Assembly: GCA_002722525.1 (NCBI GenBank)
Contig: PBMJ01000035.1
Span: 1 to 64,000 of the forward strand
DNA: 64,000 nucleotides
From: Acidimicrobiaceae bacterium
GTDB lineage: Bacteria > Actinomycetota > Acidimicrobiia > Acidimicrobiales > UBA8592
Reading direction: 5' to 3'
Shown here: positions 52,094-61,396 of the stretch, in pieces
How the letters are laid out: each line of letters begins with the position of its first letter
How positions within the stretch are numbered: the stretch's first letter is position 1
Made by a program: the position numbers and the translations under genes
The notes under the pieces: generated by a model
What the model was told of the DNA's origin: nothing
The model's database searches: none
The model's input: the letters and a program-made list of their open reading frames with translations, nothing else

Positions 52094-54886
52094 ATGAATG
52101 ATCGCACTGATACACCTGAATACAGATACGACGCAACATTTGCTAACACGATCGAGGAGAAGTGGCAATCCCGTTGGGAACAAGATGGAACTTATTTTGC
52201 GCCTAATCCATCTGGGAAACTCGCAAATCAATCTAACCGTATTGAATATCCCAAGCTTTTTATAATGGATATGTTCCCGTATCCTTCAGGCTCAGGCCTA
52301 CATGTTGGTCATCCTTTAGGATTTATTGGAACAGATGTTTTCGCAAGATATAAGCGAATGACTGGATACAACGTGCTTCATACGATGGGATACGATGCTT
52401 TCGGTCTACCAGCTGAGGAACACGCGAGACAGACTGGCCAACATCCTCGTGATAACACCAATGCAAATATTTTGAATATGAGGCATCAACTTCGTCGTCT
52501 TGGGCTAGGTCATGATAGTCGGCGCTCAATTTCAACAACTGACCTTGAGTTCTACAAATGGACACAGTGGATATTTTTGCAACTGTTTAACTCGTGGTAT
52601 GACCCTACAGTCGATAAAGCAAGGCCCATTTCGGACCTTGAATCTCTTCTTTCGAATGGAGAGATCAAATTAGAGAATGGATCCGATTGGGATTCATTGA
52701 CCGAATATCAGCAAAGAGAAACAGTTAACTCATATCGCTTAGCCTATTTGGCTGAAGCTCCAGTTAACTGGTGCCCAGCACTTGGAACTGTATTAGCTAA
52801 TGAGGAAGTTACTGCTGAAGGCAGGAGCGAGCGTGGCAACCACCCAGTTTTCCGTCGACCCCTCAAACAATGGATGATGCGAATCACTGCCTATGCCGAC
52901 AGACTCTTGCAAGATCTTGAAATCCTTGACTGGAGCGAGGCAATAAAGACAATGCAAAGGAATTGGATTGGCAAAAGTGAAGGTGCTGAGATCACTTTCA
53001 AAACAAAAGAATCGGAATTCAAAGTCTTCACGACTAGGCCCGACACTTTGTTTGGGGCCACCTATATGGTTTTAGCGCCGGAACATCCACTTATGAAAGA
53101 AATCGTAGCTGACATTTGGCCTGACAACACGCCGGAAAAATGGACAAACGGGATCCCTACACCATTAGAAGCAGTTCGAAATTACCAAAAAATTGCATCC
53201 CAGAAATCTGATCTAGATAGGCAAGAAAGCAAAACTAAAACGGGAGTGTTTGTTGGGGAATTCGCAACAGTACCTGTAACTGGCAAGAGAATACCTATCT
53301 TTATTTCTGATTATGTGCTGATGGGATATGGAACAGGGGCAATAATGGCAGTGCCCGGCCAGGACGAGCGCGACTGGGAGTTTGCCAAGGAATACGACTT
53401 GCAGATCATTCGCACTGTCCAGCCTCCTGAAGGTTGGGACGGTGATGCATTCACGGGAGACGGTCCTGCAATCAATAGCGAATTTCTGGATGGGCTGAAT
53501 ATCACGGATGCTAAAGAGAGAATGATTGAATGGTTAGAAGAAACTAAGAACGGCACTAGGAACACAACATATAAACTCAGAGATTGGTTGTTTAGTAGGC
53601 AAAGATATTGGGGTGAACCGTTCCCCATCGTTTACGACGACGAAGATTTACCTGTTGCTGTGCCGGAAGATTATCTTCCAGTCGAATTGCCCGACCTTAT
53701 GGACTGGGCTCCAAGAAGTTTGGATGAGACAAGCGATCCTGAACCTCCGTTAGGTCGAGCCTCAGATTGGGTATATGCAGAGCTAAACATCGGTGATGGT
53801 ATGAAGACTTACAAACGTGAGTTAAATACAATGCCACAATGGGCTGGTTCATGTTGGTATTACTTGCGGTATCTAGATCCCACCAATGATGAACAGTTCG
53901 TCTCTAAGGACGTTGAGGATTACTGGATGAATGGAGAAACTGGCGGCGTCGACCTATACGTTGGAGGCGTCGAACACGCCGTATTGCATCTCCTGTATAG
54001 TCGGTTTTGGCATAAAGCTCTCTTTGACCTTGGTCATGTAAGTACGCCAGAACCTTTTCATCGCTTATATAACCAGGGCTACATTCAAGCTGCTGCTTAC
54101 CAAGATTCGAGAGGGATCTTTGTAGAAGCTTCAGAAGTTGTAGAAGAGAATGAAGAATTTAAATACCAGAATGAAGTTGTGACCCGTTCTTTTGGGAAAA
54201 TGGGAAAGTCGCTTAAAAATTCAGTCACTCCAGATGAGATGTACGATCAGTTTGGCGCTGACACGCTTAGATTGTATGAAATGTTTATGGGTCCACTTGA
54301 TCAAGATCGCCCATGGGAGACAAAATCGGTTGTTGGGTCTTTGAGGCTTCTCCAACGAGTATGGAGAAATTTGGTTGACGAACAAACTGGAATCCTTCAA
54401 GTCACTGATAGAGAACCCTCTCTAGAACTCAAACGAATCCTTCACAAAACTATCCAGTCGGTAAGGGAAGATATGGAGAATCTTCGTTTCAATACCGCCA
54501 TTGCTCGAATAACTGAACTCAATAATGAGATAACAAAAACTGATACGGAAACACCTCGAGAGGTCGCAGAGGTCTTAATCCACTTAATTGCACCTCTTGT
54601 CCCTCATATCGCTGAGGAACTATGGGAGATGCTTGGAAATGACTCTAGTATTGTTTACTCCCCTTTCCCTGTTCCGGATCCTACTTATTTGGTAAGCGAA
54701 ACAGTTGAAATACCTATTCAGATAAATGGGAAACTTAAAAGTAAAATTACTGTATCAGCTGATTGTTCTTCTACAGATTTGCGGGAGGCTGCACTAGCCG
54801 ATGAGAAGATAGCCTCGATGGTTTCGGAGAAAGAAATCAGGAAAGAAATCATCGTAGATGGGAAGTTAGTCAACTTTGTCATTTAG
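52094..54886 (+). CDS. leuS: Leucyl-tRNA synthetase
   Basis: The 930-residue class I synthetase charges tRNA-Leu. It has the HIGH motif as HVGH (70-73) in PYPSGSGLHVGHPLG, a CP1 editing domain (YGTGAIMAVPGQDERDWEFA), and KMSKS as Lys702-Met-Gly-Lys-Ser706 in FGKMGKSLKNSV, a normal variant. The C terminus has the expected QINGKLKSKI segment. No T-box or other leader structure is seen in the short upstream gap. Confidence 0.98.
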   Translation: MNDRTDTPEYRYDATFANTIEEKWQSRWEQDGTYFAPNPSGKLANQSNRIEYPKLFIMDMFPYPSGSGLHVGHPLGFIGTDVFARYKRMTGYNVLHTMGYDAFGLPAEEHARQTGQHPRDNTNANILNMRHQLRRLGLGHDSRRSISTTDLEFYKWTQWIFLQLFNSWYDPTVDKARPISDLESLLSNGEIKLENGSDWDSLTEYQQRETVNSYRLAYLAEAPVNWCPALGTVLANEEVTAEGRSERGNHPVFRRPLKQWMMRITAYADRLLQDLEILDWSEAIKTMQRNWIGKSEGAEITFKTKESEFKVFTTRPDTLFGATYMVLAPEHPLMKEIVADIWPDNTPEKWTNGIPTPLEAVRNYQKIASQKSDLDRQESKTKTGVFVGEFATVPVTGKRIPIFISDYVLMGYGTGAIMAVPGQDERDWEFAKEYDLQIIRTVQPPEGWDGDAFTGDGPAINSEFLDGLNITDAKERMIEWLEETKNGTRNTTYKLRDWLFSRQRYWGEPFPIVYDDEDLPVAVPEDYLPVELPDLMDWAPRSLDETSDPEPPLGRASDWVYAELNIGDGMKTYKRELNTMPQWAGSCWYYLRYLDPTNDEQFVSKDVEDYWMNGETGGVDLYVGGVEHAVLHLLYSRFWHKALFDLGHVSTPEPFHRLYNQGYIQAAAYQDSRGIFVEASEVVEENEEFKYQNEVVTRSFGKMGKSLKNSVTPDEMYDQFGADTLRLYEMFMGPLDQDRPWETKSVVGSLRLLQRVWRNLVDEQTGILQVTDREPSLELKRILHKTIQSVREDMENLRFNTAIARITELNNEITKTDTETPREVAEVLIHLIAPLVPHIAEELWEMLGNDSSIVYSPFPVPDPTYLVSETVEIPIQINGKLKSKITVSADCSSTDLREAALADEKIASMVSEKEIRKEIIVDGKLVNFVI

Positions 54887-54918
54887 ACTCTGATTGAATA
54901 AGCAATAGGATGACCCTG

Positions 54919-55785
54919 ATGTCAAGCAATTACAAATCTGGACTAGCATGGCCGAATGAAGAGACTGGGCGACTATTCCGAGATCTCTATGGGACACTCT
55001 GGTGCGGTGGATCACTATCTCATGAACTGAAAGAAGCTGTGCGAGTTCGTAATGCTCGAATAACTGATTGTGGATACTGAAAAAACGTACGGTTCTCCCT
55101 AGCTCGTGAAGCTGGGTTCGATGAAAGTCAAGTGGAGTTAATTGATGGAAATTGGAAGGATTCCCTTCTATCGAAAGATATCGTTGCCGCCCTCAAGTTC
55201 ACTGATCATTTTATTCTTACTCCTGGCCCAATCTCTGATGAAACTAGGTCTTTGCTTTTATCATCCTTCACTCAGAACGAGATAGCTGAATTATCTATTG
55301 GGGTTGCTCTATTCCATGGGTTTTCTAAGATGCTGATCGCCTTAGGAAGAGAGCCGGAAGAAATGGATACTACGATTGTTCCAACGCCACAGTTACCAGA
55401 TTCTGCTGTTTCAAGCGCTAATTTTTCTAGTGATTTCTCTCACCTCTTTACTCACATTCCTGATATTGGAATGAGATGGGAAATTTTAGAAGGCGCTTTA
55501 CTCTCGATTGGTGACGTACCCGATAGTGCTTTGTCTTTGCTAAAGCATAGGATGTCCGAGCTTCTCGGAGTTAATTATTTAGTGAGTGATCAAGAGATTA
55601 CCCCCATCGAAAATAGTGAATTACTTCGAGATGTCTCTGAGAACTTCGTATTTGATATAAGGTCAATCTCTTCTGACACGAGAAGAGAGATAAGCGAGAT
55701 TTATAGTTCGGAGGGATTGCTTCAATTGATGTTTGCCATGGCGCTATATGATGGCATTCTGAGAATGGAAGCAACCAAGCTCTAA
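54919..55785 (+). CDS. AhpD/carboxymuconolactone-decarboxylase-family protein, probable selenoprotein (CxxU)
   Basis: Read through the TGA at 55078-55080, this gene encodes 288 residues in one uninterrupted frame. ATG 54919 has AGGA 8 nt upstream. The AhpD-like motif reads VRVRNARITD, then Cys51-Gly-Tyr-TGA54, then KNVRFSLAREAGFDE. In homologs the fourth position is Cys (CxxC redox pair), so TGA replaces exactly the resolving Cys. The hairpin at 55097-55116 fits a bacterial SECIS. The rest (LKFTDHFIL, a long helical second half) is undamaged. A nonsense mutation is the alternative. Homologs reduce peroxides or act as thiol oxidoreductases. The stop overlaps the J-domain gene by 4 nt. Confidence 0.8.
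55097..55116 (+). promoter_or_regulatory. Putative bacterial SECIS hairpin
   Basis: Downstream of the TGA (55078-55080): CCC (55097-55099) pairs with GGG (55114-55116); U55100 is bulged; AGCU (55101-55104) pairs with AGCU (55110-55113); the loop is CGUGA. In the E. coli fdhF SECIS a bulged U is followed by a 4-bp UGCA/UGCA helix and a loop with GU at bulge +6/+7. Here GU also sits at bulge +6/+7. The element lies about 6 nt further from the TGA than in fdhF, within the distance range reported for bacterial SECIS. Confidence 0.75.
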
Positions 55786-56465
55786 CTAGGGTTAACCTCA
55801 TAAAAGACACAGAACATCTCACTGTTGCCTGCATATACTGCTTCCAGATCGTTCGGGCATTCTTCTCCGGCTGGAACTATACGATAGATTGTTGCATCAA
55901 AGTCCCCACTCACGCATGGAACCCTTATACCTTGTGAGCCAGTCCCATTGTTCATACAGCCAAGGACTGGGTCTGTCGGTCTGACAACCGGAACTGACCT
56001 ATTCGAATCATCGTTATTGCCAATACCTAGCGATGCAATTACAGCTACAACTATTACTCCCACAAGTATCAATGCAAGAGGGATAGGCCTAACTATTTTT
56101 GCGAACCATGTGATTTCCATTTCTTCTCTAGTTGCAAAGCGAGGTGTTGCTTTTTTTGGTGTGGATTCAGCAGTCCACTCTTGATAAGAGGTTCGATTGC
56201 TGGATTGGTAACTTCTGTTATTTGATTTTTCGCTTATAAGTTTTAAGTCATATTTAGAGCGCTTTTCTCTGTTTGATAATGTCGACCAAGCCTGATTAAG
56301 TTCGCGCATTAATTCTTCTGATCGTGCTTGATCTCGTTTCGATGCGCTCCGGAAATTATCTGGATGAAGTTTTCTAGCTTTAGCTAGATACGCTGCCCGA
56401 ATTTCTTTTGGTTTAGCAGTCTCAGGTACTCCAAGCATTTGGTAAAAAGTTTGTCTTTCACCCAT
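55782..56465 (-). CDS. Membrane-anchored J-domain (DnaJ-like) protein
   Basis: The 227-residue protein has a J domain at the N terminus (FYQMLGVPETAKPKEIRAAY, HPD in KLHPDNF, then LNQAWSTLSNREKRSKYD). A basic linker and one membrane helix (IPLALILVGVIVVAVIASLG) follow. The C-terminal 80-residue extracytoplasmic part contains four Cys (LGCMN, VPCVS, EECPN, MFCVFY), possibly two disulfides. It would recruit Hsp70 to the membrane. GGAGG precedes the ATG. Confidence 0.85.
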   Translation of the reverse strand: MGERQTFYQMLGVPETAKPKEIRAAYLAKARKLHPDNFRSASKRDQARSEELMRELNQAWSTLSNREKRSKYDLKLISEKSNNRSYQSSNRTSYQEWTAESTPKKATPRFATREEMEITWFAKIVRPIPLALILVGVIVVAVIASLGIGNNDDSNRSVPVVRPTDPVLGCMNNGTGSQGIRVPCVSGDFDATIYRIVPAGEECPNDLEAVYAGNSEMFCVFYEVNPS

Positions 56466-56540
56466 TCCAATTCCTCCAATATGATCCTAACCGATTGAAT
56501 TTTTATTGAATACTTGTAGATCACTGAATAATATTTGATC

Positions 56541-56858
56541 GTGGGACTACTTATCGCTTGCCCTAGGTGTGGTGAATCTGATCACCTAGTTGGGAAAACA
56601 ATTGACAATGAAATTTCTGTCCATTGCGAATCATGTGGCTTGACATGGTTACGCGATCTTCAACCGTATTGCGATAGATGCGGGTCTAAGGAAGTGAGGC
56701 CAGCGTATGAAGCTGTTGTAGCCAAATCTCGCGGATCCCAACTTTCTATGCAAAGCGCAAAGTTAATATATTTATGCGAGCACTGTGATGCAGTAAAGCT
56801 TTCTCAGTATCAAAAAACAAATTCGCCGTTGATGCCCGCCCAACTACCTACGGAATAG
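56541..56858 (+). CDS. Double zinc-ribbon protein, unknown function
   Basis: The 105-residue protein shows two zinc-ribbon units: CPRCG paired with CESCG in the first 30 residues, and CDRCG paired with CEHCD further on. Eight cysteines in CxxC pairs argue for two zinc ions. No enzymatic motif is seen. The start is uncertain between TTG 56535 and GTG 56541. It is convergent with murF, with 6 nt between stops. Confidence 0.6.
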   Translation: MGLLIACPRCGESDHLVGKTIDNEISVHCESCGLTWLRDLQPYCDRCGSKEVRPAYEAVVAKSRGSQLSMQSAKLIYLCEHCDAVKLSQYQKTNSPLMPAQLPTE

Positions 56859-56864
56859 TAAGAG

Positions 56865-58178
56865 TTATTTTGAAAATTTTTGAGCAAGAGTTTCAAGTCC
56901 TGTAACTCGAGAACCTTTTAACAATAGTGCAGTATTCTCTGGCTCTTGAATTTTGTCTTCTACGGTCCGGTATGCCTCATCAAAACTAGAAACAAGCTCA
57001 CCTCCGTATTCCTTAACATTTAGTGAAATAACATGAACATCATTGGATCTGGCTATTTCTCCTATTTCTTTATGGCAACTTATATGGTCATCACCGAGTT
57101 CGGCCATGACTCCAAGAACAGCTATGAGGTTTTTCCGACCGGTTGAAACCAAAGAGCTTAATGCCGCTTTCATAGATAGGGGGTTTGCATTATATGCATC
57201 ATTAATCATTAATATCCCGTTAGGCGTTTCGGATATTTCCATACGAAGTGGTGATATTTCCACTGACTCTAATCCAGTAGCAACGGTTGAAATTGGAGCT
57301 CCAGCATGCATAGCAACGGCTGCTGCAGCCAGAGCATTAGTCACGTTATGTTTCCCTGGAGCATTAAGTTGAATTTCTAAACTACCCCAAGGTGAGCGCA
57401 GGTCGAAACTTGCTTTTAGGCTGGGATTTAACATGATATTTTCAGCTACTACGTCTCCACCTTCCATGCCATAGAGAAGGATTTCTGCCGAGGTCCTAGA
57501 ACCTAGTTGTCGAACGTTAAGGTCGTCATAATTTAAAACTGCTAAGGAATCTCTATCCAGTGATTCCACGAGCTCGCCTTTAGCGTTGATTGTGTTTGCA
57601 ATGCCACCGAAAAATTCGCTGTGCGCATTACCGATACATGTAACGACACCTACTTTTGGATTCGCTATCTGACAGAGTTTTTTGATATGCCCAACTCCCC
57701 TTGCTCCCATTTCCAAAATTAGATACTCAGTTTCAGGCGGCGAAGAAAGGATTGTGAGTGGTACGCCAATTTCATTATTGAATGAGCGTTCGCTTGCCCA
57801 CACTTCAAAGGAAGGATTTAGGCATTCACGGATCATATCTTTCGTTGTGGTTTTTCCTACTGATCCAGTGATACCGATTCCAATTGGATCTAATTTCCTA
57901 ATGACTTCGTTAGCCAAGGTGTGAAGAGCTTCTATAGTGCTGTTTACTTTGATTCCATTTTTTTGAGCTGTTCCGTGACTATATAAATGGCCAACTGCCC
58001 CAGATGATATTGCATCTTGAATAAAATCATGTCCATCTCTTTCAGCGATTAGTGGAATAAACAAGTCGCCTTTTACAGTTGTTCGTGAATCCGTTGAATA
58101 GCCAGTTACTAGGCCAGATAGATTTGTAGCGTTTCGATCACCGAAAATTGAAGCGATTTTACCTAGGTCTATATCCAA
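56865..58178 (-). CDS. murF: UDP-MurNAc-tripeptide--D-alanyl-D-alanine ligase
   Basis: The 437-residue cytoplasmic ligase adds D-Ala-D-Ala to the peptidoglycan precursor. It has the ATP-binding P-loop GITGSVGKTTTKDMI, LILEMGARGVGHI, and NDAYNANPLSMKAAL, typical of MurF. The start is TTG 58178 with GGAGGTGA upstream at normal spacing. It is alone here, separate from any division and cell-wall cluster. Confidence 0.93.
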   Translation of the reverse strand: MDIDLGKIASIFGDRNATNLSGLVTGYSTDSRTTVKGDLFIPLIAERDGHDFIQDAISSGAVGHLYSHGTAQKNGIKVNSTIEALHTLANEVIRKLDPIGIGITGSVGKTTTKDMIRECLNPSFEVWASERSFNNEIGVPLTILSSPPETEYLILEMGARGVGHIKKLCQIANPKVGVVTCIGNAHSEFFGGIANTINAKGELVESLDRDSLAVLNYDDLNVRQLGSRTSAEILLYGMEGGDVVAENIMLNPSLKASFDLRSPWGSLEIQLNAPGKHNVTNALAAAAVAMHAGAPISTVATGLESVEISPLRMEISETPNGILMINDAYNANPLSMKAALSSLVSTGRKNLIAVLGVMAELGDDHISCHKEIGEIARSNDVHVISLNVKEYGGELVSSFDEAYRTVEDKIQEPENTALLLKGSRVTGLETLAQKFSK

Positions 58179-58275
58179 ACTGTCACCTCCCGTTTTAAAC
58201 CATAGCTAATCGAGGGTTTAAATAACTTAGATTATGTGAGAATATTGTATTACTTCGAGCAGAGTCAGAGAAAGA

Positions 58276-58596
58276 ATGGCAAATAAAGACGATAACCGCC
58301 ACAATAATCCATCCGGGAATTGGGAACCTGATCCCTATCATCGCCATGACCAGCGATGGTGGAGCGGGAGTAGATGGAGCCAGAAGGTCAAGTCAGATAG
58401 TGAAATTCAGATAGACCCGCCGGGTGTGGTACCTAGACCAGTTGACCAATCATCTCTTGGTAAACCAGTTGATCCGATTACTGGTGTACGGAATCCACTT
58501 AGAAAAGTTTCTCCGTATGTCCCTCACCTTCTGATATTAGGGTTTCTTCTGCTAGCAGGGACATGCATATTAGCTGTCTTTGCTGTTTTTGGTTAA
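58276..58596 (+). CDS. DUF2510 domain small membrane protein
   Basis: The 106-residue protein has the Trp-rich DUF2510 motif near the N terminus (NWEPDPYHRHDQRWWSGSRW) and one membrane helix at the C terminus (LLILGFLLLAGTCILAVFAV). DUF2510 is nearly confined to actinobacteria. The proline-rich linker suggests a surface-proximal cytoplasmic domain. Its stop overlaps the M23 peptidase gene by 4 nt on the other strand. Confidence 0.85.
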   Translation: MANKDDNRHNNPSGNWEPDPYHRHDQRWWSGSRWSQKVKSDSEIQIDPPGVVPRPVDQSSLGKPVDPITGVRNPLRKVSPYVPHLLILGFLLLAGTCILAVFAVFG

Positions 58597-59801
58597 GGCA
58601 AATACGGCATCGGATCTACAGGAACGCCGCTAATCCTAATTTCGAAGTGAAGATGTGGGCCCGTTGAGAGTCCAGTTGTTCCGCATGTACCGATTTGTTC
58701 GCCAGTGAACACGTATTGGTCGACATTGACGCTCCATGCATTTAAATGGGCGTACAAGCTAGAAATAGAGTTAGCATGATGCACAACGACTGTATTTCCA
58801 TACCCACCATACACCTCTGCAATAGTCACGATACCTTCTGTCGCTGCTCTAATTGGGTCCCCTGTTGAACATGGCATATCTACACCGTTATGCATTCGGA
58901 CATATCCAAGGATCGGGTGAAGTCGCATTCCAAATCCTGAAGTGACTGCCCCACCACCAGGCCATACCCAACCTGATTCGCTAATTTGGCCAAGTCGGGC
59001 TTCTTGTTCCGCTTGACGTCTGGCTTCCTCTAGCTCTCTCGCAATTCGTTCTTCTTCTGCAACTATGTAATCTGTTATATCTTCCTGCTCTTGCACAGCT
59101 GTTGCAAGGACACTATCCCAATGTGCTCTTCGAACATCTAATTCCTTTTTTAGTTCCTCTTGTACAGCTCTTTTTGCTTCCAGCTCTATTCGGACTTCTT
59201 CAAGTTCAGCTGTGATGAGATCAGCTTCTTTTTCTGCTTCAGAAGCGGTTCCCAGAAGAGAATCACGCTCTTCTTGAATTAGCTTCAAACGATCAAGAAC
59301 GTCGTTTGTATCGCTAGTTACAAAATCTAACAAGGCGATCTTATGGGCCGCTGTTGTTGCATCCTCAGCTTCAAACCAAGCTTCTGCACGCTGATCACTC
59401 AACCCAAGGTAAGACTCTACTGCGTAGGCGACTGCTCTCTCTTCGAGAAGCTGGATCTCTTGAGCAATTTCTAAATACCCTTCTTGGGCAGCGACTTTTT
59501 CCTCCAGCGCTGAATTAAGTCTTTGTTGAGCTGCTTGTTCTTTTGCTTCTTGAAGGTATACCAGGCTGGTAGCTGCTTCTAATGCTTTAACTATCTCTAT
59601 ATCTTCTGCTTCAAGAAGTGCAATTTCTGACTCCGCAGCTAATTCTCGCTCTCTAGCTCTTTCGCGTTCGTCTTTCGCTTGTTCGATTGTGTCCAGATCT
59701 TCTTGGCTTTGTGAAGCAGCAGAAGAGATAAAAAGCAAAGGAACTAATGCTGGTATTAACAAAAGTGCTAAGGCAACACGTGATTTACGCTTATAACCCA
59801 C
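58593..59801 (-). CDS. M23 (LytM) peptidase with coiled-coil domain
   Basis: The 402-residue protein has an N-terminal signal or anchor (VALALLLIPALVPLLFISSAASQ) and a long Glu/Ala/Leu coiled coil (about 35-265). The C-terminal LytM domain has GFGMRLHPILGYVRMHNGVD, a catalytic His in SSLYAHLNAW, and HLHFEI. It has the architecture of EnvC/NlpD-type proteins that cleave or activate cleavage of peptidoglycan cross-bridges during division. Its zinc ligands (H..D, HxH) are present, so it is likely active. Start is GTG 59801. Confidence 0.92.
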   Translation of the reverse strand: MGYKRKSRVALALLLIPALVPLLFISSAASQSQEDLDTIEQAKDERERARERELAAESEIALLEAEDIEIVKALEAATSLVYLQEAKEQAAQQRLNSALEEKVAAQEGYLEIAQEIQLLEERAVAYAVESYLGLSDQRAEAWFEAEDATTAAHKIALLDFVTSDTNDVLDRLKLIQEERDSLLGTASEAEKEADLITAELEEVRIELEAKRAVQEELKKELDVRRAHWDSVLATAVQEQEDITDYIVAEEERIARELEEARRQAEQEARLGQISESGWVWPGGGAVTSGFGMRLHPILGYVRMHNGVDMPCSTGDPIRAATEGIVTIAEVYGGYGNTVVVHHANSISSLYAHLNAWSVNVDQYVFTGEQIGTCGTTGLSTGPHLHFEIRISGVPVDPMPYLP

Positions 59802-59888
59802 GGATTAATGATAACCGATCGAAGGGCTATATTGTCGTCGGGTGGAAATCACCTCAGATACTGGGGTTTGTCCCGATAAAGTGTACAA

Positions 59889-60866
59889 ATGGGTAGCCAA
59901 GTATTTGATGTTGATCTATTAGCATTTGAACGAGGAAACGATCTTGAGAGGAAAAGTATTATAGATGGCGTCATGAGGAGCCTCGAAACTGGATTTGTGT
60001 ATAGCGCACATGATATTTCTCAAAATTTCCTAGATGACGTGTATGGGAAACTCGATGAATTTTTTGCTATTACTCCAGATTTAAAGAAAACAGCAGTTGC
60101 CGAAGGGGCGAATGGCCAGAGGGGTTACACCGGACTACTAGTTGAGACAGCTGCCATCTCCGATATACCTGATTGGAAAGAAATGCTGAACTGGGGAATG
60201 GATACTCCAGAAGGCCATCCACTTCGGAAGAAATACCCTCACAGGTTCCACGATAATGTCTTCCCCGAAGATCTAGTTCCTGGCATAACAAAAACACTTG
60301 AAAAATTTCACGAAGAATTATTAAGATTACAACTGAGATTCTTAAGAATCATTGCACTTGGACTTGGCTGTCATGAGAACTTCTTTGATTTATGTGTACC
60401 GGGTGGGGCAACGCTATCACGAGCGATACATTATCCCGAGATGACTCTGGCTCCTACCGATTCGCACGTATGGGCTGATGAACATGGTGATATCAATCTG
60501 ATCACCGCCTTGCCTCGTTCGACCGCTAAAGGGCTTCAGATTAAGACAGAGGATGGCTGGATTGATGCTTCACCTCCAGATAACCATCTAATTATTAACA
60601 CCGGAATTATGCTTGAGCATTTAAGTAATGGGATCGTCCCTACCGGAATTCATAGGGTGGTCGCAGACTCGGACCAAATCGGAGATAGGCTATCAGTAGT
60701 GCAATTTTGTCATCCTGCACCGTGGACCATCCTGAGCCCACTTACCAGTTGCATCTCTCCAGAAAGACCCCAAAAGTTTGCCCCGATCACCGCGGCCGAC
60801 CGCCTAGATCAGGTACTTTGGGAAATTAATCTTCTCGAAGAAAGTCGAAGAGTGGACGATATCTAG
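59889..60866 (+). CDS. Isopenicillin-N-synthase-like Fe(II)/2-oxoglutarate dioxygenase
   Basis: The 325-residue protein has the DIOX-type fold: N-terminal VFDVDLLAFERG and GANGQRGYTGL. The iron-binding set is His and Asp in DEHGDINLIT with the distal His in PTGIHRVV, then RLSVVQF carrying Arg and Ser for the co-substrate carboxylate. It hydroxylates or desaturates an unknown substrate. It precedes the ABM-like and menB genes in the same direction. Confidence 0.88.
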   Translation: MGSQVFDVDLLAFERGNDLERKSIIDGVMRSLETGFVYSAHDISQNFLDDVYGKLDEFFAITPDLKKTAVAEGANGQRGYTGLLVETAAISDIPDWKEMLNWGMDTPEGHPLRKKYPHRFHDNVFPEDLVPGITKTLEKFHEELLRLQLRFLRIIALGLGCHENFFDLCVPGGATLSRAIHYPEMTLAPTDSHVWADEHGDINLITALPRSTAKGLQIKTEDGWIDASPPDNHLIINTGIMLEHLSNGIVPTGIHRVVADSDQIGDRLSVVQFCHPAPWTILSPLTSCISPERPQKFAPITAADRLDQVLWEINLLEESRRVDDI

Positions 60867-60903
60867 ACTTTGACATCCTTTATAATTCTGTCATACTCAA
60901 GAA

Positions 60904-61317
60904 ATGTCAACACTCCTTGCTAAAGCTAAATTAAAGCCAGAATTTGAAGACTTCTTCGAAAATATTGCTCGAAAAGTTTTTCGGTCTACTCATGATAATG
61001 AATCAGCAGTAGTCAGGTATGAATATTTCCGTGGTACTGATGAGCGTACATACTATGTCTTATTATCGTTTGAGAATTTTGACGGGTTTATGACACATCA
61101 AGTTGCTGATTACCACCATAACGTAGATTTCATGGACTGCTTTGAAGAGTTTCGTCTTGAGTGGCTTGATCCTGTAAACGGTGCGTCGCCACTAGTGGAG
61201 TCAGAAACAGAGGGCACTGTTGATCCTTCTCACGATGACCTTTGGAACAATTATGTGAAGAACCACAGTGAAACTCCTCCCAAATGGTGGCTATCTCTAA
61301 GGTCCAGGAACTCCTAG
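60904..61317 (+). CDS. ABM-like (antibiotic-biosynthesis-monooxygenase fold) protein
   Basis: The 137-residue protein resembles dimeric alpha-beta barrel ABM proteins: KLKPEFEDFFENIARKVF, ESAVVRYEYFRGTDERTYYV, LLSFENFDGFMTHQVADYHH. A Trp-rich C-terminal tail (PPKWWLSLRSR) is unusual. Function is unknown; a heme- or cofactor-free monooxygenase or a stress dimer is possible. It is 37 nt after the dioxygenase gene. Confidence 0.55.
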   Translation: MSTLLAKAKLKPEFEDFFENIARKVFRSTHDNESAVVRYEYFRGTDERTYYVLLSFENFDGFMTHQVADYHHNVDFMDCFEEFRLEWLDPVNGASPLVESETEGTVDPSHDDLWNNYVKNHSETPPKWWLSLRSRNS

Positions 61318-61396
61318 GTTTTAAGCTTCACTACGCTACAGAGAGTTTTGCTACTGAAGATGTCTGAGAGGTGCTATCTGCTTCTAGGATAACGCT

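Noticed and set aside
55078..55080. Simple nonsense mutation or sequencing error in the AhpD-like gene
   Set aside because: The stop is TGA, not TAA or TAG, falls exactly on the redox Cys position, is followed by a SECIS-like hairpin, and the remaining 235 codons show no decay. It remains the main alternative.
59802..59888. c-di-AMP (ydaO) riboswitch before the M23 peptidase gene
   Set aside because: Such riboswitches often precede cell-wall peptidases in actinobacteria, but the gap is only 87 nt and lacks the aptamer motifs.
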